Source of the DNA: JBICHN01 sp043101845
GTDB taxonomy: Bacteria > Planctomycetota > Phycisphaerae > Phycisphaerales > UBA5793
Direction of reading: 5' to 3'
Assembly (NCBI GenBank): GCA_043101845.1
Contig: JBICHN010000011.1
Span: forward strand, 558,001 to 622,000
Length of the DNA stretch: 64,000 bases
Every line of letters begins with the position of its first letter. Position 1 is the stretch's first letter. The notes beneath the pieces were generated by a model. That model had not been told where the DNA came from. It searched no databases and saw nothing but the letters and a program-made list of their open reading frames with translations. Positions 51,393 to 60,286 of the stretch are shown here, piece by piece. The position numbers and the translations under genes are program-made.

Positions 51393-52343
51393 ATGAGACG
51401 GAGACACATCGTGATGGTCGCGGCGATCGCGGCGCTGTCGCCCGCCATCGAATGCAACGCACAAGTCGAGCGATGGGAGGGAAAGTTTTATTACACACTC
51501 TCTGATGGCCCGCGACGCGTGCGGCAGGCCCGCTATGTCTATGAGTTCAACACGATCACGCGCGACGGAACTTTTGAAGTGGAAAGGATTCGTAAAGTAA
51601 AGAATACCCCGGCGGCCGATGGCATCGTGCAGGACCAGTTTGGCCACCTTTACATTGGTGGGCAGAACAGGCGAGAGGTGTACCGAATCGATGCGTCAAC
51701 CTGCGATAGAGAGACGCAGACCACGGATGATGTACGGGTGTTCCACATCATGTTGAATCCACAACAGGATCGACTGTGGGGCTGCTTCTGGTCTCCCGGA
51801 TCAGATCTTTGCGAGATTCCGTTGAATCCGTTTGGTCCGGGTGTTCGGCGGAATGTCGTGGGCGACGATCAGGAGGTCACCTTCATTGCCTGGAACGCCT
51901 TCGATCAGAACCAAGAGTCATACTATGTGTACGACGCAAGCGGCGGACATTTCGGCACGATTGACCTGTCCCTCGCCGAACCAGTTACAGATAAGTTGAT
52001 CGACGGACTTCACGCCGCACACTCGATGGCGTTCGACACCTATACCGGAACATTCGTCACTTTCGGTGGCGAGTTCATCGGTCAGATTGATCACCATCTC
52101 CCTGACGAGATCTCGTTCTTCGATACCAGGCTGGAACTCGGCATCGGTGCTCTTGATCAAGGCGTCGCCGACGGATACGGCCATGTGTTCGTCGCGTCTG
52201 GCGAAGGGCATGTGGTGTTCCTCGATTACTCCGAGTCCGGGCTCATAGGGGCGCCGCGCTTCGCCGGCGCCGACTTTCTCGTCGACGACTTGGATGATCT
52301 CGCCATCTCTGACTTCAACATCTGCGATGTAACCGCCAAGTAG
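51393..52343 (+). CDS. Exported beta-propeller-like protein
   Basis: A 316-residue protein with a signal peptide (RRRHIVMVAAIAALSPAIEC, cleavage near NAQVE). The rest is beta-rich with repeats of the type QDQFGHLYIGGQNRREVYRI and VADGYGHVFVASGEGHVVFL, which suggests a seven-blade SMP-30/NHL-like propeller. It ends VDDLDDLAISDFNICDVTAK without a PEP-CTERM tail. Its base composition is less GC-rich than its neighbours. No enzymatic motif is seen. Confidence 0.65.
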   Translation: MRRRHIVMVAAIAALSPAIECNAQVERWEGKFYYTLSDGPRRVRQARYVYEFNTITRDGTFEVERIRKVKNTPAADGIVQDQFGHLYIGGQNRREVYRIDASTCDRETQTTDDVRVFHIMLNPQQDRLWGCFWSPGSDLCEIPLNPFGPGVRRNVVGDDQEVTFIAWNAFDQNQESYYVYDASGGHFGTIDLSLAEPVTDKLIDGLHAAHSMAFDTYTGTFVTFGGEFIGQIDHHLPDEISFFDTRLELGIGALDQGVADGYGHVFVASGEGHVVFLDYSESGLIGAPRFAGADFLVDDLDDLAISDFNICDVTAK

Positions 52344-52753
52344 GCTGGCGCATGCCGCCCGAGGCCCGGGTCGATGACGGCATCGGTCGCGGAGGCGTCG
52401 TCGGCGCCTCCAAGTACAGCATGAGCATGCGACCGGTCGGGCGACGCCGCCCGGCCGCGCCGTCTTGCCGAGTCGACCCGATGACCAGTACGGCGACCGC
52501 AATGCATTTCAACGCGCCACGAACCGCAATTGGTCGTGCGTCGCCTGAGGTGTGCCGGCGCCGGAGCGCGATCGGCGGTTGGTAACTGCCGCGTAATGCA
52601 CGAAGTGTGTTTGCGCTGTAGGTTTCACTTCGTCAATGAGCGGCGGCATGGCAAGGCGCCGCGCTGAGGTTGAACTTAAACGCACAAGAAAAGCGGAATG
52701 GGCGCGTTGCGCGCCAGGCTGTCCCTCTGTCATCATTTCGAAGGAGATTGATC
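52344..52753. other. 410-bp intergenic region
   Basis: No credible gene is visible on either strand. The only structure noticed is a short hairpin GGCGCG/CGCGCC at 52701-52715, just upstream of the Shine-Dalgarno of the next gene. The region should contain the promoter of that gene. Confidence 0.6.
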
Positions 52754-53695
52754 ATGCGCGTATCCCGATTCATTGTGCCAGGTGTTGTAGTGGCCTTGTT
52801 GCTGCTGACGGCTCCGAATGCCGTGGCCCAAACCGATCCCTGCGCGGACAGCGCCCAACTCGTTCTGCAGTCGGATCTGCTCGAAGCTCGGGCCGACCGG
52901 TGGGAGAACACGGCGAAGGCGAACACCTTCGACGATCCCGAGACTCGACGACGCATTCTGCGTCTTATCGCTGAGCAGTACGAAGAGGATGTTGAACTGG
53001 CCGAAGCGCAGTATCAGGCGCGGCTCGACCTCTGCGAACTCACCGGAGAAGGTCGGTATGACCCGGATATCGATCCCGACAACTTCCTGTCACCGGCGGA
53101 GATCGCGGCGAACCCGAATCCGTTCTGGCCGCTCGTACCGGGAACGGTCTACCTGTATCGGGGCGAGACGGATGAAGGGGTTGAGCACAATGTCGTTCAT
53201 GTCACGAACGACACGCGCGAGATCATGGGGATCGAGTGCGTGGTCGTCCATGATGTCGTCTTTTTGAACGGCGAGAAGATCGAAGACACGGGCGACTGGT
53301 ATTCACAGGACAAAGACGGCAATGTCTGGTACTTCGGTGAACTCACCTTTGAGTACGAAGACGGCGAGATCATCGGCATCGAAGGGTCGTGGGAGACCGG
53401 CGTCGACGGCGCCAAGCCGGGGATCGTCATGCAGGCGAATCCGGTCGTCGGACAGGCGTATCGTCAGGAATTCGATCTCGGAAATGTCGAGGACGCGGCC
53501 CAGGTGCTTTCGCTCGACGAATCCGTCTCGGTTCCCTACGGCGATTTCGAGGACTGCCTGATGACGGGCGAGTTCACGCCGATCGAGCCGGAGGTGTACG
53601 AGAACAAGTTCTATGCGAAAGGAATCGGGTTTCTCGTCGAGGTGAAACCGAAGACCGGGGAGCGCCACGAACTGATCGACATCCAGTTCCGTTGA
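52754..53695 (+). CDS. Exported protein with acidic beta-rich domain
   Basis: A 313-residue protein. The start ATG at 52754 has AAGGAG 7 nt upstream. A signal peptide covers residues 1-25 (VPGVVVALLLLTAPNAVA). The mature part has a helical, charged first 90 residues and then a beta-rich domain with FWPLVPGTVYLYRGETDEGV and VVVHDVVFLNGEKIEDTGDW, ending in HELIDIQFR. FWPLVPG...YRG is a pattern I associate with planctomycete exported proteins of unknown function. No enzymatic motif is seen. Confidence 0.65.
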   Translation: MRVSRFIVPGVVVALLLLTAPNAVAQTDPCADSAQLVLQSDLLEARADRWENTAKANTFDDPETRRRILRLIAEQYEEDVELAEAQYQARLDLCELTGEGRYDPDIDPDNFLSPAEIAANPNPFWPLVPGTVYLYRGETDEGVEHNVVHVTNDTREIMGIECVVVHDVVFLNGEKIEDTGDWYSQDKDGNVWYFGELTFEYEDGEIIGIEGSWETGVDGAKPGIVMQANPVVGQAYRQEFDLGNVEDAAQVLSLDESVSVPYGDFEDCLMTGEFTPIEPEVYENKFYAKGIGFLVEVKPKTGERHELIDIQFR

Positions 53696-53945
53696 TTCGA
53701 CGGCTGCGATTCGCAAGGACATCCACCGCGTCCGCGACGCGGTTGCGAACGGGGACCGCCTGTGGGCGGTTCCCGTCTCGCGTTCGGATTGCTCGATTCA
53801 GCCCTCTGGACATGTTCATCGCAAGGAACGCGTCGGAGTCGGACATGATGAAGTGACAATTCCTGATCGCCAGCTTGGAAGCACTCGACGCCGGACGGGG
53901 CGGCCGGTGATCTCCCGTGCAATTCGTTCCCGCAAGGAGAGAGTC

Positions 53946-55295
53946 ATGACAATGTGTTCAAGAACGGTTCGCCGAATGGCCGCGATCGCCTGCGTGGGAA
54001 TGGCGATCGGCGCCACGGCGCTCGCGGATGACCTGCGCGTTCCCGCGGAGTTCACCACTATTCAGTCGGCGATCGACGCGGCCAAGGCCGGCGATCGAGT
54101 CCTCGTCGCCGATGGCGTGTACATGGGCGTCGGCAATACCGACATCACCTTCCGGGGCAAGGCGATCACCGTACAGAGCGAGAACGGCGCCGCCTCTTGC
54201 ATCATCGACTGCGATGCGACGCCGACCGACCCCCGTCGCGGCTTCGTGTTCTCGAGCGGCGAAGGACTGGACTCCGTCCTCGACGGCTTCACGATCACGA
54301 ACGGGGCGACGCTCCCGGGCGCTATCGCCGACACCTTCAACGGCGCCGCGATCCTCTGCAACAACGGAAGCAGTCCCACGATTCGAAACTGCGTGCTCTC
54401 GAACAACCGGGCCGGCTGCTGGGGCGGCGCCTTCTGCTGTTCGAACGCAAGTCCCGTGATCGAGAACTGCGTGTTCGTGAACAATCACACGGATGATGAT
54501 GGCGGCGGTCTCTTCATCTGGCTCGAGAGCTATCCCGTCGTGATCAACTCCGTTTTCGCCGGAAACACGGCTCCGGGCAGCGGGGGAGGGCTCACGAACT
54601 TCGGTGGGGGGATCACGCTCATCAACTGCACGCTTGTAGACAACTCCGCCGGGTGGGGCTCGGCCGGATATCTCTGGAATTCGGAACTGCACAATTCCAT
54701 CGTCTGGGATCACCCGGGCGGTCATGGGCTTGAAGGCGCCCCCGTCGTCACCTATTCGAATGTCGAAGGTGGATACACAGGTGTCGGAAACATGAACCTC
54801 GACCCGCGGTTCGTGAAGCCGGAGGCGAACGACTATCGACTCGCAAAGGGCTCGCCGAGCATCGACGCCGGCGACAATGTTCGCGTTCCGGCGGCCGTCG
54901 TTCTTGATGCGAACGGCGAGGCTCGCTTCACCGGGGCGTTTGTCGATCAGGGAGCGTTTGAGAACCCGACTCAACCTCGCCGCCTGACGCTTCGGACGCC
55001 CATCCCGGGTCACGCCGGCGAGATGAACTCCATGGACCTGGGCGGCGCCGTCTCCGGGAGTGAAGTCTTCTTCGTCTACGGCTTCCGCGCCGGCGCTACC
55101 GAAGTGCCCGGATGTCCCGGGCTCGTCGTCGACCTCGCCCGTCCGACGCTTCTCGGCCGCGAAGTCGCGGATGGACATGGGTTCGTCCGGATGAAGGCGT
55201 TCGTTCCCGCGACGGCCCAGGGTCGCCAGATCCTTCTGCAAGCCGTGACGCCGACTGCATGCGAGGTCAGCGATCGCGTGACTCATACCTTCTGA
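53946..55295 (+). CDS. Exported right-handed beta-helix protein with C-terminal module
   Basis: A 449-residue protein. The ATG has AAGGAG upstream. Signal peptide to about residue 28 (ATALADD). PAEFTTIQSAIDAAKAGDRVLVADG begins a pectate-lyase-like right-handed beta helix with repeats such as SSPTIRNCVLSNNRA, ASPVIENCVFVNNHT and GITLINCTLVDNSA. The last 100 residues (LTLRTPIPGHAGE to CEVSDRVTHTF) form a module shared with two other exported proteins in the window. A surface-bound or secreted glycan-related role is likely but not shown. Confidence 0.8.
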   Translation: MTMCSRTVRRMAAIACVGMAIGATALADDLRVPAEFTTIQSAIDAAKAGDRVLVADGVYMGVGNTDITFRGKAITVQSENGAASCIIDCDATPTDPRRGFVFSSGEGLDSVLDGFTITNGATLPGAIADTFNGAAILCNNGSSPTIRNCVLSNNRAGCWGGAFCCSNASPVIENCVFVNNHTDDDGGGLFIWLESYPVVINSVFAGNTAPGSGGGLTNFGGGITLINCTLVDNSAGWGSAGYLWNSELHNSIVWDHPGGHGLEGAPVVTYSNVEGGYTGVGNMNLDPRFVKPEANDYRLAKGSPSIDAGDNVRVPAAVVLDANGEARFTGAFVDQGAFENPTQPRRLTLRTPIPGHAGEMNSMDLGGAVSGSEVFFVYGFRAGATEVPGCPGLVVDLARPTLLGREVADGHGFVRMKAFVPATAQGRQILLQAVTPTACEVSDRVTHTF

Positions 55296-55320
55296 ACGAT
55301 TCCCACGCCCCGCAGAACGA

Positions 55321-55355
55321 ACAGACCCGCGAGTCCGCCGGATTCGCGGGTCTGT
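55321..55355 (+). terminator. Terminator hairpin after the beta-helix gene
   Basis: A 16-bp stem (ACAGACCCGCGAGTCC with its complement, one G:U pair) and a 3-nt loop, 26 nt after the stop. The T-run is weak (TAACTG). Confidence 0.7.
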
Positions 55356-55422
55356 AACTGCCGGCGGGTCGAAGGTTGCGGCGGCATGGCCCGGGCGTCA
55401 GAATGGACTGGAGGAGATAGTC

Positions 55423-57549
55423 ATGGGATGTCCCCGTCGGATTCGATTGGACCGAGTCATGGTGGTCGTAGCGGCGGCGACCATGATCCTCGCTTCTGTC
55501 GGCGTGAGCGGCCAGTTCGCAGATGAGATCTCCGCATTCGACGGACTCGACGACGCGTCCGAATCGTCGAGTCTGATCCGACTGCACTACGCCGTGTTCA
55601 ATCCGCTCGAATCGACTCCCCTCGTGCCGTCCAACCTGTGCGCTCCGGACGACCATGAGTTATTCATCGTGCAGTTTCATGCTTCGCCCACCGATTCGAC
55701 GCGCGCAGCGATTCTGAGGGCCGGAGCGCGCATCTACAAATACCTGGCGGACTGCTCGTACATTGTGCGCGCTACACCCGCCGAGGTCGGGCCGATTCGC
55801 AATCTCGCGTCCGTCCGCTGGGTGGGTCCGTACCACCCGGCGTACAAGCTCAATTCGATCACGCGGGCGGCGCGATTCGAGTCGGCGTACGAAGGCGCGT
55901 TGGACGCGGCGTCGGTCGGCGCCGCCGCTGGCGATGCGGCCCGCGATGGCTTCGCAGTCGATCGGTCGGCGCCGGATTCCTTCGGCGTCTTCAACATCCA
56001 GGTCTTCGAGCGCGGGCCCCGACAGAAATACGCCGTGGCGAACCGTATCCGGGCGATCGGGGGCCGCATCGATCACCTCATTCCCGACGGCTTCCTCCTC
56101 CGCGCGACACTCGACACCGACATGCTGCTCGAAGTGCTTCGAATGAACGAGGTCGCCTTCGTCGATCCGTGGGGACCGCCGGAACTCGATATGGACCTCG
56201 CGCGCCTCATCAGCGGCGCCGATGCGATCGAGTCCTCGCTCGGATTCAACGGCCAGGGTGTGCGTGGCGAAGTGATGGATACGAGCATTCGAACGACGCA
56301 TGTCGACTTTCAAGATCCGCCGCCCTTACCGCACGGCCCTCTCGGTACGGCGGGGCCGCACGGCACTTCCGTCTATGGATGCGTGTTCGGGACCGGCGTG
56401 GGGAACTCAACCGGACGCGGTGTGCTCCCGGGCGCCGAAGCGAAGATCATCGCCGACTTCGCCTCGATGTCGAACCGGTATACCCATACGGCGGAGCTCG
56501 TCGATCCGGACGGGCCGTACCGCGCCGTTTTTCAGACGAACAGCTGGGGCGGTCCGCGAACGAATCTCTACACGACGATTTCAATGGAGCTCGACGACAT
56601 CGCGATGATGTACGACTTCGTGATCTGCCAGACGCTCGGCAACTGGGCGGGCGACAGTGTCGGCCGGCCCCAGGGCTGGTCGAAGAACATCGTGTCAGTG
56701 GGCGGAACCTTTCACTACAACACGCTCGACAAGAGCGATGATCGCTGGGCGTTCGGTGGGTCCACGGGACCCGCGAGTGACGGACGGATCAAACCGGAAC
56801 TCACGCACTTCTACGATCAAGTCTTCTGCCCCACGAGCACTTCGGACACTTCGTACAACGCGAACTTCGGCGGCTCGAGCGCCGCGACCGCCATCACGGC
56901 GGGATACATCGGCCTCTTTCATCAGTTGTGGCACGAGGAAGTCTTCGACGGATTCGGTGGCGCCGGAAGCGTCTTCGAGAGTCGGCCGCATCTTGCGACG
57001 ATGAAGTCACTGCTCATCGCGACCTCCGAGCAGTATGAGTTTCCGCCGCTGACCGATCTCGATCGATTCCGGCAGGGGTGGGGAATGATCGATGGCGTCG
57101 CCGCGGTTCGTGATCCGATCGAAGTGATCGACGAGTCGATCGTGCTGCGGTCTGCGGAGCTTTCCATTCTCACCGCCCAAGTCCTCCCCGGCGAACCTCG
57201 CTTGAAGATTGCGATGGTCTTCACCGATCCACCGGGGCTTCCCGCGTCGATTGAACACCGCATCAACGATCTCGATCTACTTGTCCGGAGTCCGAGCGGA
57301 GCGATTTATCGCGGGAATGTCGGGCTTCGTGACGGGAAGTGGTCGATTCCGGGAGGCGAGTCGTCCTCCCTCGATCCGGTGGAATGCGTTTTCATCGAGG
57401 ACCCTGAGCCGGGCCGATGGACGATCGGCGTGCGCGCGACGGAGATCAACGAGGATGGACATCTCGAGACGCCTGAGATCGATGCGGACTTCGGTCTGAC
57501 GATCCTCGGCGCGTCGAATCTGCGCGTTCTGCAGCACACTACTCCGTAG
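55423..57549 (+). CDS. Exported subtilisin-like (S8) serine protease
   Basis: A 708-residue protein with a signal peptide (about 1-30). A non-catalytic region to about 280 precedes an S8 domain: Asp286 in GEVMDTSI, His313 in GPHGTSVYG and Ser486 in FGGSSAATA. The oxyanion Asn is in TLGNWAG. Canonical DTG and GTSMAxP are modified to DTS and GSSAATA, so activity is plausible but unproven. After about 560 a beta-sandwich P-domain-like region carries RINDLDLLVRSPSG. GGAGGA lies upstream of the ATG. It is likely involved in degradation or processing outside the cytoplasm. Confidence 0.82.
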   Translation: MGCPRRIRLDRVMVVVAAATMILASVGVSGQFADEISAFDGLDDASESSSLIRLHYAVFNPLESTPLVPSNLCAPDDHELFIVQFHASPTDSTRAAILRAGARIYKYLADCSYIVRATPAEVGPIRNLASVRWVGPYHPAYKLNSITRAARFESAYEGALDAASVGAAAGDAARDGFAVDRSAPDSFGVFNIQVFERGPRQKYAVANRIRAIGGRIDHLIPDGFLLRATLDTDMLLEVLRMNEVAFVDPWGPPELDMDLARLISGADAIESSLGFNGQGVRGEVMDTSIRTTHVDFQDPPPLPHGPLGTAGPHGTSVYGCVFGTGVGNSTGRGVLPGAEAKIIADFASMSNRYTHTAELVDPDGPYRAVFQTNSWGGPRTNLYTTISMELDDIAMMYDFVICQTLGNWAGDSVGRPQGWSKNIVSVGGTFHYNTLDKSDDRWAFGGSTGPASDGRIKPELTHFYDQVFCPTSTSDTSYNANFGGSSAATAITAGYIGLFHQLWHEEVFDGFGGAGSVFESRPHLATMKSLLIATSEQYEFPPLTDLDRFRQGWGMIDGVAAVRDPIEVIDESIVLRSAELSILTAQVLPGEPRLKIAMVFTDPPGLPASIEHRINDLDLLVRSPSGAIYRGNVGLRDGKWSIPGGESSSLDPVECVFIEDPEPGRWTIGVRATEINEDGHLETPEIDADFGLTILGASNLRVLQHTTP

Positions 57550-57563
57550 TCGACGGGGACCGC

Positions 57564-58076
57564 TCAAGCCGCCCGGCCGCGAATGCGATCCATGAACGAT
57601 CGGGAGTCGAGGGGCCAGCCGTATCGCTCGAGAAACTCCGCGGCGGCGCGTCGATCTGTTCCATTGCAACTGACACACACGCGAATGTGACCGTCCACCT
57701 TGAACGCGAGTCCGAACATCAGCGAACATCGCAGGCTGGGTATCGAACTCTTCGGGAAGGCGAAGACGCGCTCGCCGATCCACTCAACCGGCCAGTTCGA
57801 ATCGTCGCCGATTCGCGCCTGGAGTTCTTCCAGCGAGAGCTCGTACTGATCGAGCCCAGGAATCGGAACGAGTTGAATGAGACCCTGCGCCCGTTCCATG
57901 AGCCCGGCGACTCCACCCATGCTCGAGTTGAGTTGATTTCGGGCCGCGTCGCCGGTGACGATGAGATAGATCATGTCCCGGGTCAGCACACAGGGGCCGC
58001 CGAAAGTGCGTCCGGTAGCGCCCATGCAAAACATCGAACCAATAGCGCAGTAGGCGTTCGTCATGTCAGGCGCCAT
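57564..58076 (-). CDS. Conserved hypothetical protein
   Basis: A protein of about 170 residues not recognised by me. It has a hydrophobic, Cys- and Gly-rich segment near the start (AYCAIGSMFCMGATGRTFGG), then an alpha/beta portion with LMERAQGLIQLVPIPGLDQ, and a beta-rich C-terminus with CVSCNGTDRRAAAEFLERYGW. No secretion signal is certain. The ATG at 58076 is chosen; a longer frame to 58325 is open but enters the terminator of the upstream gene. Confidence 0.5.
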   Translation of the reverse strand: MAPDMTNAYCAIGSMFCMGATGRTFGGPCVLTRDMIYLIVTGDAARNQLNSSMGGVAGLMERAQGLIQLVPIPGLDQYELSLEELQARIGDDSNWPVEWIGERVFAFPKSSIPSLRCSLMFGLAFKVDGHIRVCVSCNGTDRRAAAEFLERYGWPLDSRSFMDRIRGRAA

Positions 58077-58194
58077 CGGCGCCAGGGTAAGCGCGCTCCG
58101 ACGCAGGGGACGAGAAGCCGCCCATCGCCGTCGCTTTGTGCGGTCTGGGTAGATCTCGAACGACCTTCGTTCGATAACAACACCCGTCCATGAG

Positions 58195-58225
58195 AAAGCC
58201 CCGCCCGCATCGAGCGGGCGGGGCT
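58195..58225 (-). terminator. Terminator of the exported-protein gene at 58264
   Basis: On the minus strand an 11-bp GC stem GCCCCGCCCGC/GCGGGCGGGGC (5-nt loop) is followed by TTTCTC. Confidence 0.85.
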
Positions 58226-58263
58226 GAACTCGCTGAGATCCGCTCCCTTCGGAAGCCGACCGG

Positions 58264-59205
58264 TCAGAGTTGCGCGACATTCGTCGCGGTGCAACTCGCG
58301 ACATCGACCGCCTGCACGAAGCCACCGCATGCCACAGCGGGTGCGTTTCCGGTCAGGCTCGCGTCACCGCTCGCGTCGGCCGTGACCGTATCCACCAGGC
58401 GGGCCGACGAGTCGAGATCAAGGGCGGTTCCGGCGCACGGGCCGCTTGGAATCGTAATCGATCCCGTGTTCCGCGCGAAGACGAACGCGACCGTGCCGTT
58501 CGGCGTCGCGCTGCTCACACCCAGCTCAATCTGCCCGGGGCAGTCGCCGGCGACGGTCAACGACGGTCCGCCATCGAGGAAGTTGATCGTGAGATCGTCG
58601 ATGATAATGCGGGGCAGCGAGTACTCCTCGCCGTAAGTCGCATAGAGGTGCACCTGATCGAACACCACGCCATCGACGGAGAGCGTGTTCAATCCGATGT
58701 TGTCACGACCCCCGAGGTCGCTGAGCTGGAACTCATCGGTGGCGACAACGACACCATTGTTCATCGCGTCGAGATGAAACACGATGCCGCCCCACGGGCC
58801 ATTCTCGTAGAACGCGACATCCATCCAAATCGAATCCGCCGGAGACTCGAGGTCCATCATGACGGTCGAAAGGCGTCCGAGACTGAGATTGTCGCCGACG
58901 ATGTAGCCCGGTCCAAAGGTCAGCGTCTTGTCGGGGCTGCCCCAGTTCGGGTAGTCGTCATAGAACAAGGTCGCGTCTTCGATGATGACCTCGTCATTCG
59001 GCTCGGGGCCGAACGGGTCGCCGTTCGGAAAGACACCGGAGACGGTGTTCAGGTCGTAATAGCGCACACCCTGATGGGTGAAATCACGACCGTAGAAGTT
59101 CTCGTCGAGGTCCTCGAAGTCGATCACGACGGGTTCGGCGATCGTGGCCGATGCCGCCAGCGCGAGTGTCACGGCGCCGGCGGACAGAGCAAACAGACGA
59201 TGCAT
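58264..59205 (-). CDS. Exported protein with beta domain and C-terminal module
   Basis: A 313-residue protein. ATG at 59205 with AGGAGG 7 nt upstream. Signal peptide to about 26 (LALAASATIAEP). The N-terminal domain is beta-rich with VVIDFEDLDENFYGRDF and GVRYYDLNTVSGVF, and includes an acidic DNLSLG/WMDVAFYENGPWGG stretch that looks like a sugar-binding or calcium-binding beta sandwich. The C-terminal 90 residues from GDCPGQIELGVSSATPNG to CTATNVAQL form the module shared with two other exported proteins. Unknown function. Confidence 0.7.
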   Translation of the reverse strand: MHRLFALSAGAVTLALAASATIAEPVVIDFEDLDENFYGRDFTHQGVRYYDLNTVSGVFPNGDPFGPEPNDEVIIEDATLFYDDYPNWGSPDKTLTFGPGYIVGDNLSLGRLSTVMMDLESPADSIWMDVAFYENGPWGGIVFHLDAMNNGVVVATDEFQLSDLGGRDNIGLNTLSVDGVVFDQVHLYATYGEEYSLPRIIIDDLTINFLDGGPSLTVAGDCPGQIELGVSSATPNGTVAFVFARNTGSITIPSGPCAGTALDLDSSARLVDTVTADASGDASLTGNAPAVACGGFVQAVDVASCTATNVAQL

Positions 59206-59410
59206 GGATAACCCTCCTGCAAGAGTGAAGACACCAAACCGAATCAGTGAAGCACGCGAGTGTGTCGCGCTGCGACGACCGGCGCCCGGGTGTTTCCGTC
59301 GTTGCGACGAGTGGATCTGCGGCGGTCGAAGCGTATCTCGCGTGACGAACACACTAGCGGGCATCGCCGCCCAGTCCAAGAGAAATCTTCTCGGCGATCC
59401 GCGGACATGA

Positions 59411-59443
59411 AGAACTCGGCCGGCGCCGTGGGGCGCCGGCCGA
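59411..59443 (-). terminator. Terminator of the exported-protein gene at 59477
   Basis: A perfect 13-bp stem CTCGGCCGGCGCC/GGCGCCGGCCGAG with a 3-nt loop, followed on the minus strand by TTCTTC. It lies 34 nt after the stop codon. Confidence 0.85.
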
Positions 59444-59476
59444 GGTATTCGGTCGTCACGAGGGAAGAGACGCGTA

Positions 59477-60103
59477 TCAGAGGGTGACCAGGGCGAAGCT
59501 CAGATCCACGGGCACCTGGGCGCAGGGATCGAGGAGCGGCGAGATGATCCCGCCTCCCACGACCGCCTGGACGGCGGGGCAACCGCGCTGCTCGAGTCGG
59601 CCCGACCAGCGGAAGTCCTCAACGCCGCTTCGAGCGCTCGTCGAGTCGTCCTCCGAGATCTGGATCCAGTATCGGGTACCACCCTCGATCGGGAAAGGCG
59701 GAACCTGCGAGGTGAACTGGTAGACCCGGCGACGGCTGCAGTCGACGCCCGAACGCTGGATGCTCGGGTTGAGGCAGGCCTTGTAGATCGGCTCGGCGTC
59801 CGGCTCACAGTTCCCGTTGTCCTCGAAGATCGCGAGGTAGTAGCGACGACCTTCGCGGAGCTGCTCCTGGTTGAGGACGACGCCCCACCAGCGTACACCC
59901 GCGAGCGTGCCGTTGTTGTCGCAGATGAAGTCGTCAAGAGCCGCGAGGTCCATGGGCTCCGGAATGTCGCAGCTTCGAACGATGGAAGTATGTGACGCCC
60001 GGCGTTGCGCCCATGGCTGGAAGTAGCGACACTGCGCCGTGGCGTCCTGAGCGAGAATCATGAGCGTGAGGAGCGTGATCAATGTGGTTTGAACGCGAAG
60101 CAT
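59477..60103 (-). CDS. Exported hypothetical protein
   Basis: A 208-residue protein with a signal peptide (TLITLLTLMILAQDATA, cleavage near Ala-Gln). The mature part is Cys-rich (about eight Cys) and beta-rich, with GVRWWGVVLNQEQL, YYLAIFEDNGNCEPD, WIQISEDDSTS and the ending DLSFALVTL. A similar WWG/YYLAIFEDNG/DLSFAL pattern occurs in many planctomycete exported proteins I have seen; no function is known. AAAGGA lies upstream of the ATG. Confidence 0.7.
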   Translation of the reverse strand: MLRVQTTLITLLTLMILAQDATAQCRYFQPWAQRRASHTSIVRSCDIPEPMDLAALDDFICDNNGTLAGVRWWGVVLNQEQLREGRRYYLAIFEDNGNCEPDAEPIYKACLNPSIQRSGVDCSRRRVYQFTSQVPPFPIEGGTRYWIQISEDDSTSARSGVEDFRWSGRLEQRGCPAVQAVVGGGIISPLLDPCAQVPVDLSFALVTL

Positions 60104-60214
60104 GATCGTCTGTCCTTTCTTGGTCGGGTTCCCCCGCGATGGTGTGCGCGGCTTGTACATCCGCCGCTCACCCTCAACCACGAAGGCGATCAGACTTCCC
60201 GGCAATCGAAGCTC

Positions 60215-60253
60215 GAAAAAGAACGGCGGCGTCGCGCACGCGCGACGCCGCCG
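60215..60253 (-). terminator. Terminator of the PEP-CTERM protein gene
   Basis: A 13-bp stem CGGCGGCGTCGCG/CGCGACGCCGCCG with a 4-nt loop, followed on the minus strand by TTCTTTTTC. Confidence 0.88.
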
Positions 60254-60286
60254 GGTCGTAGACAGGTATCGGCGCTCAGGAACGCA

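Noticed and set aside
51393..52343. A truncated PEP-CTERM protein with its tail in another frame downstream
   Set aside because: The three forward frames after the stop show no PEP motif, hydrophobic helix or basic end.
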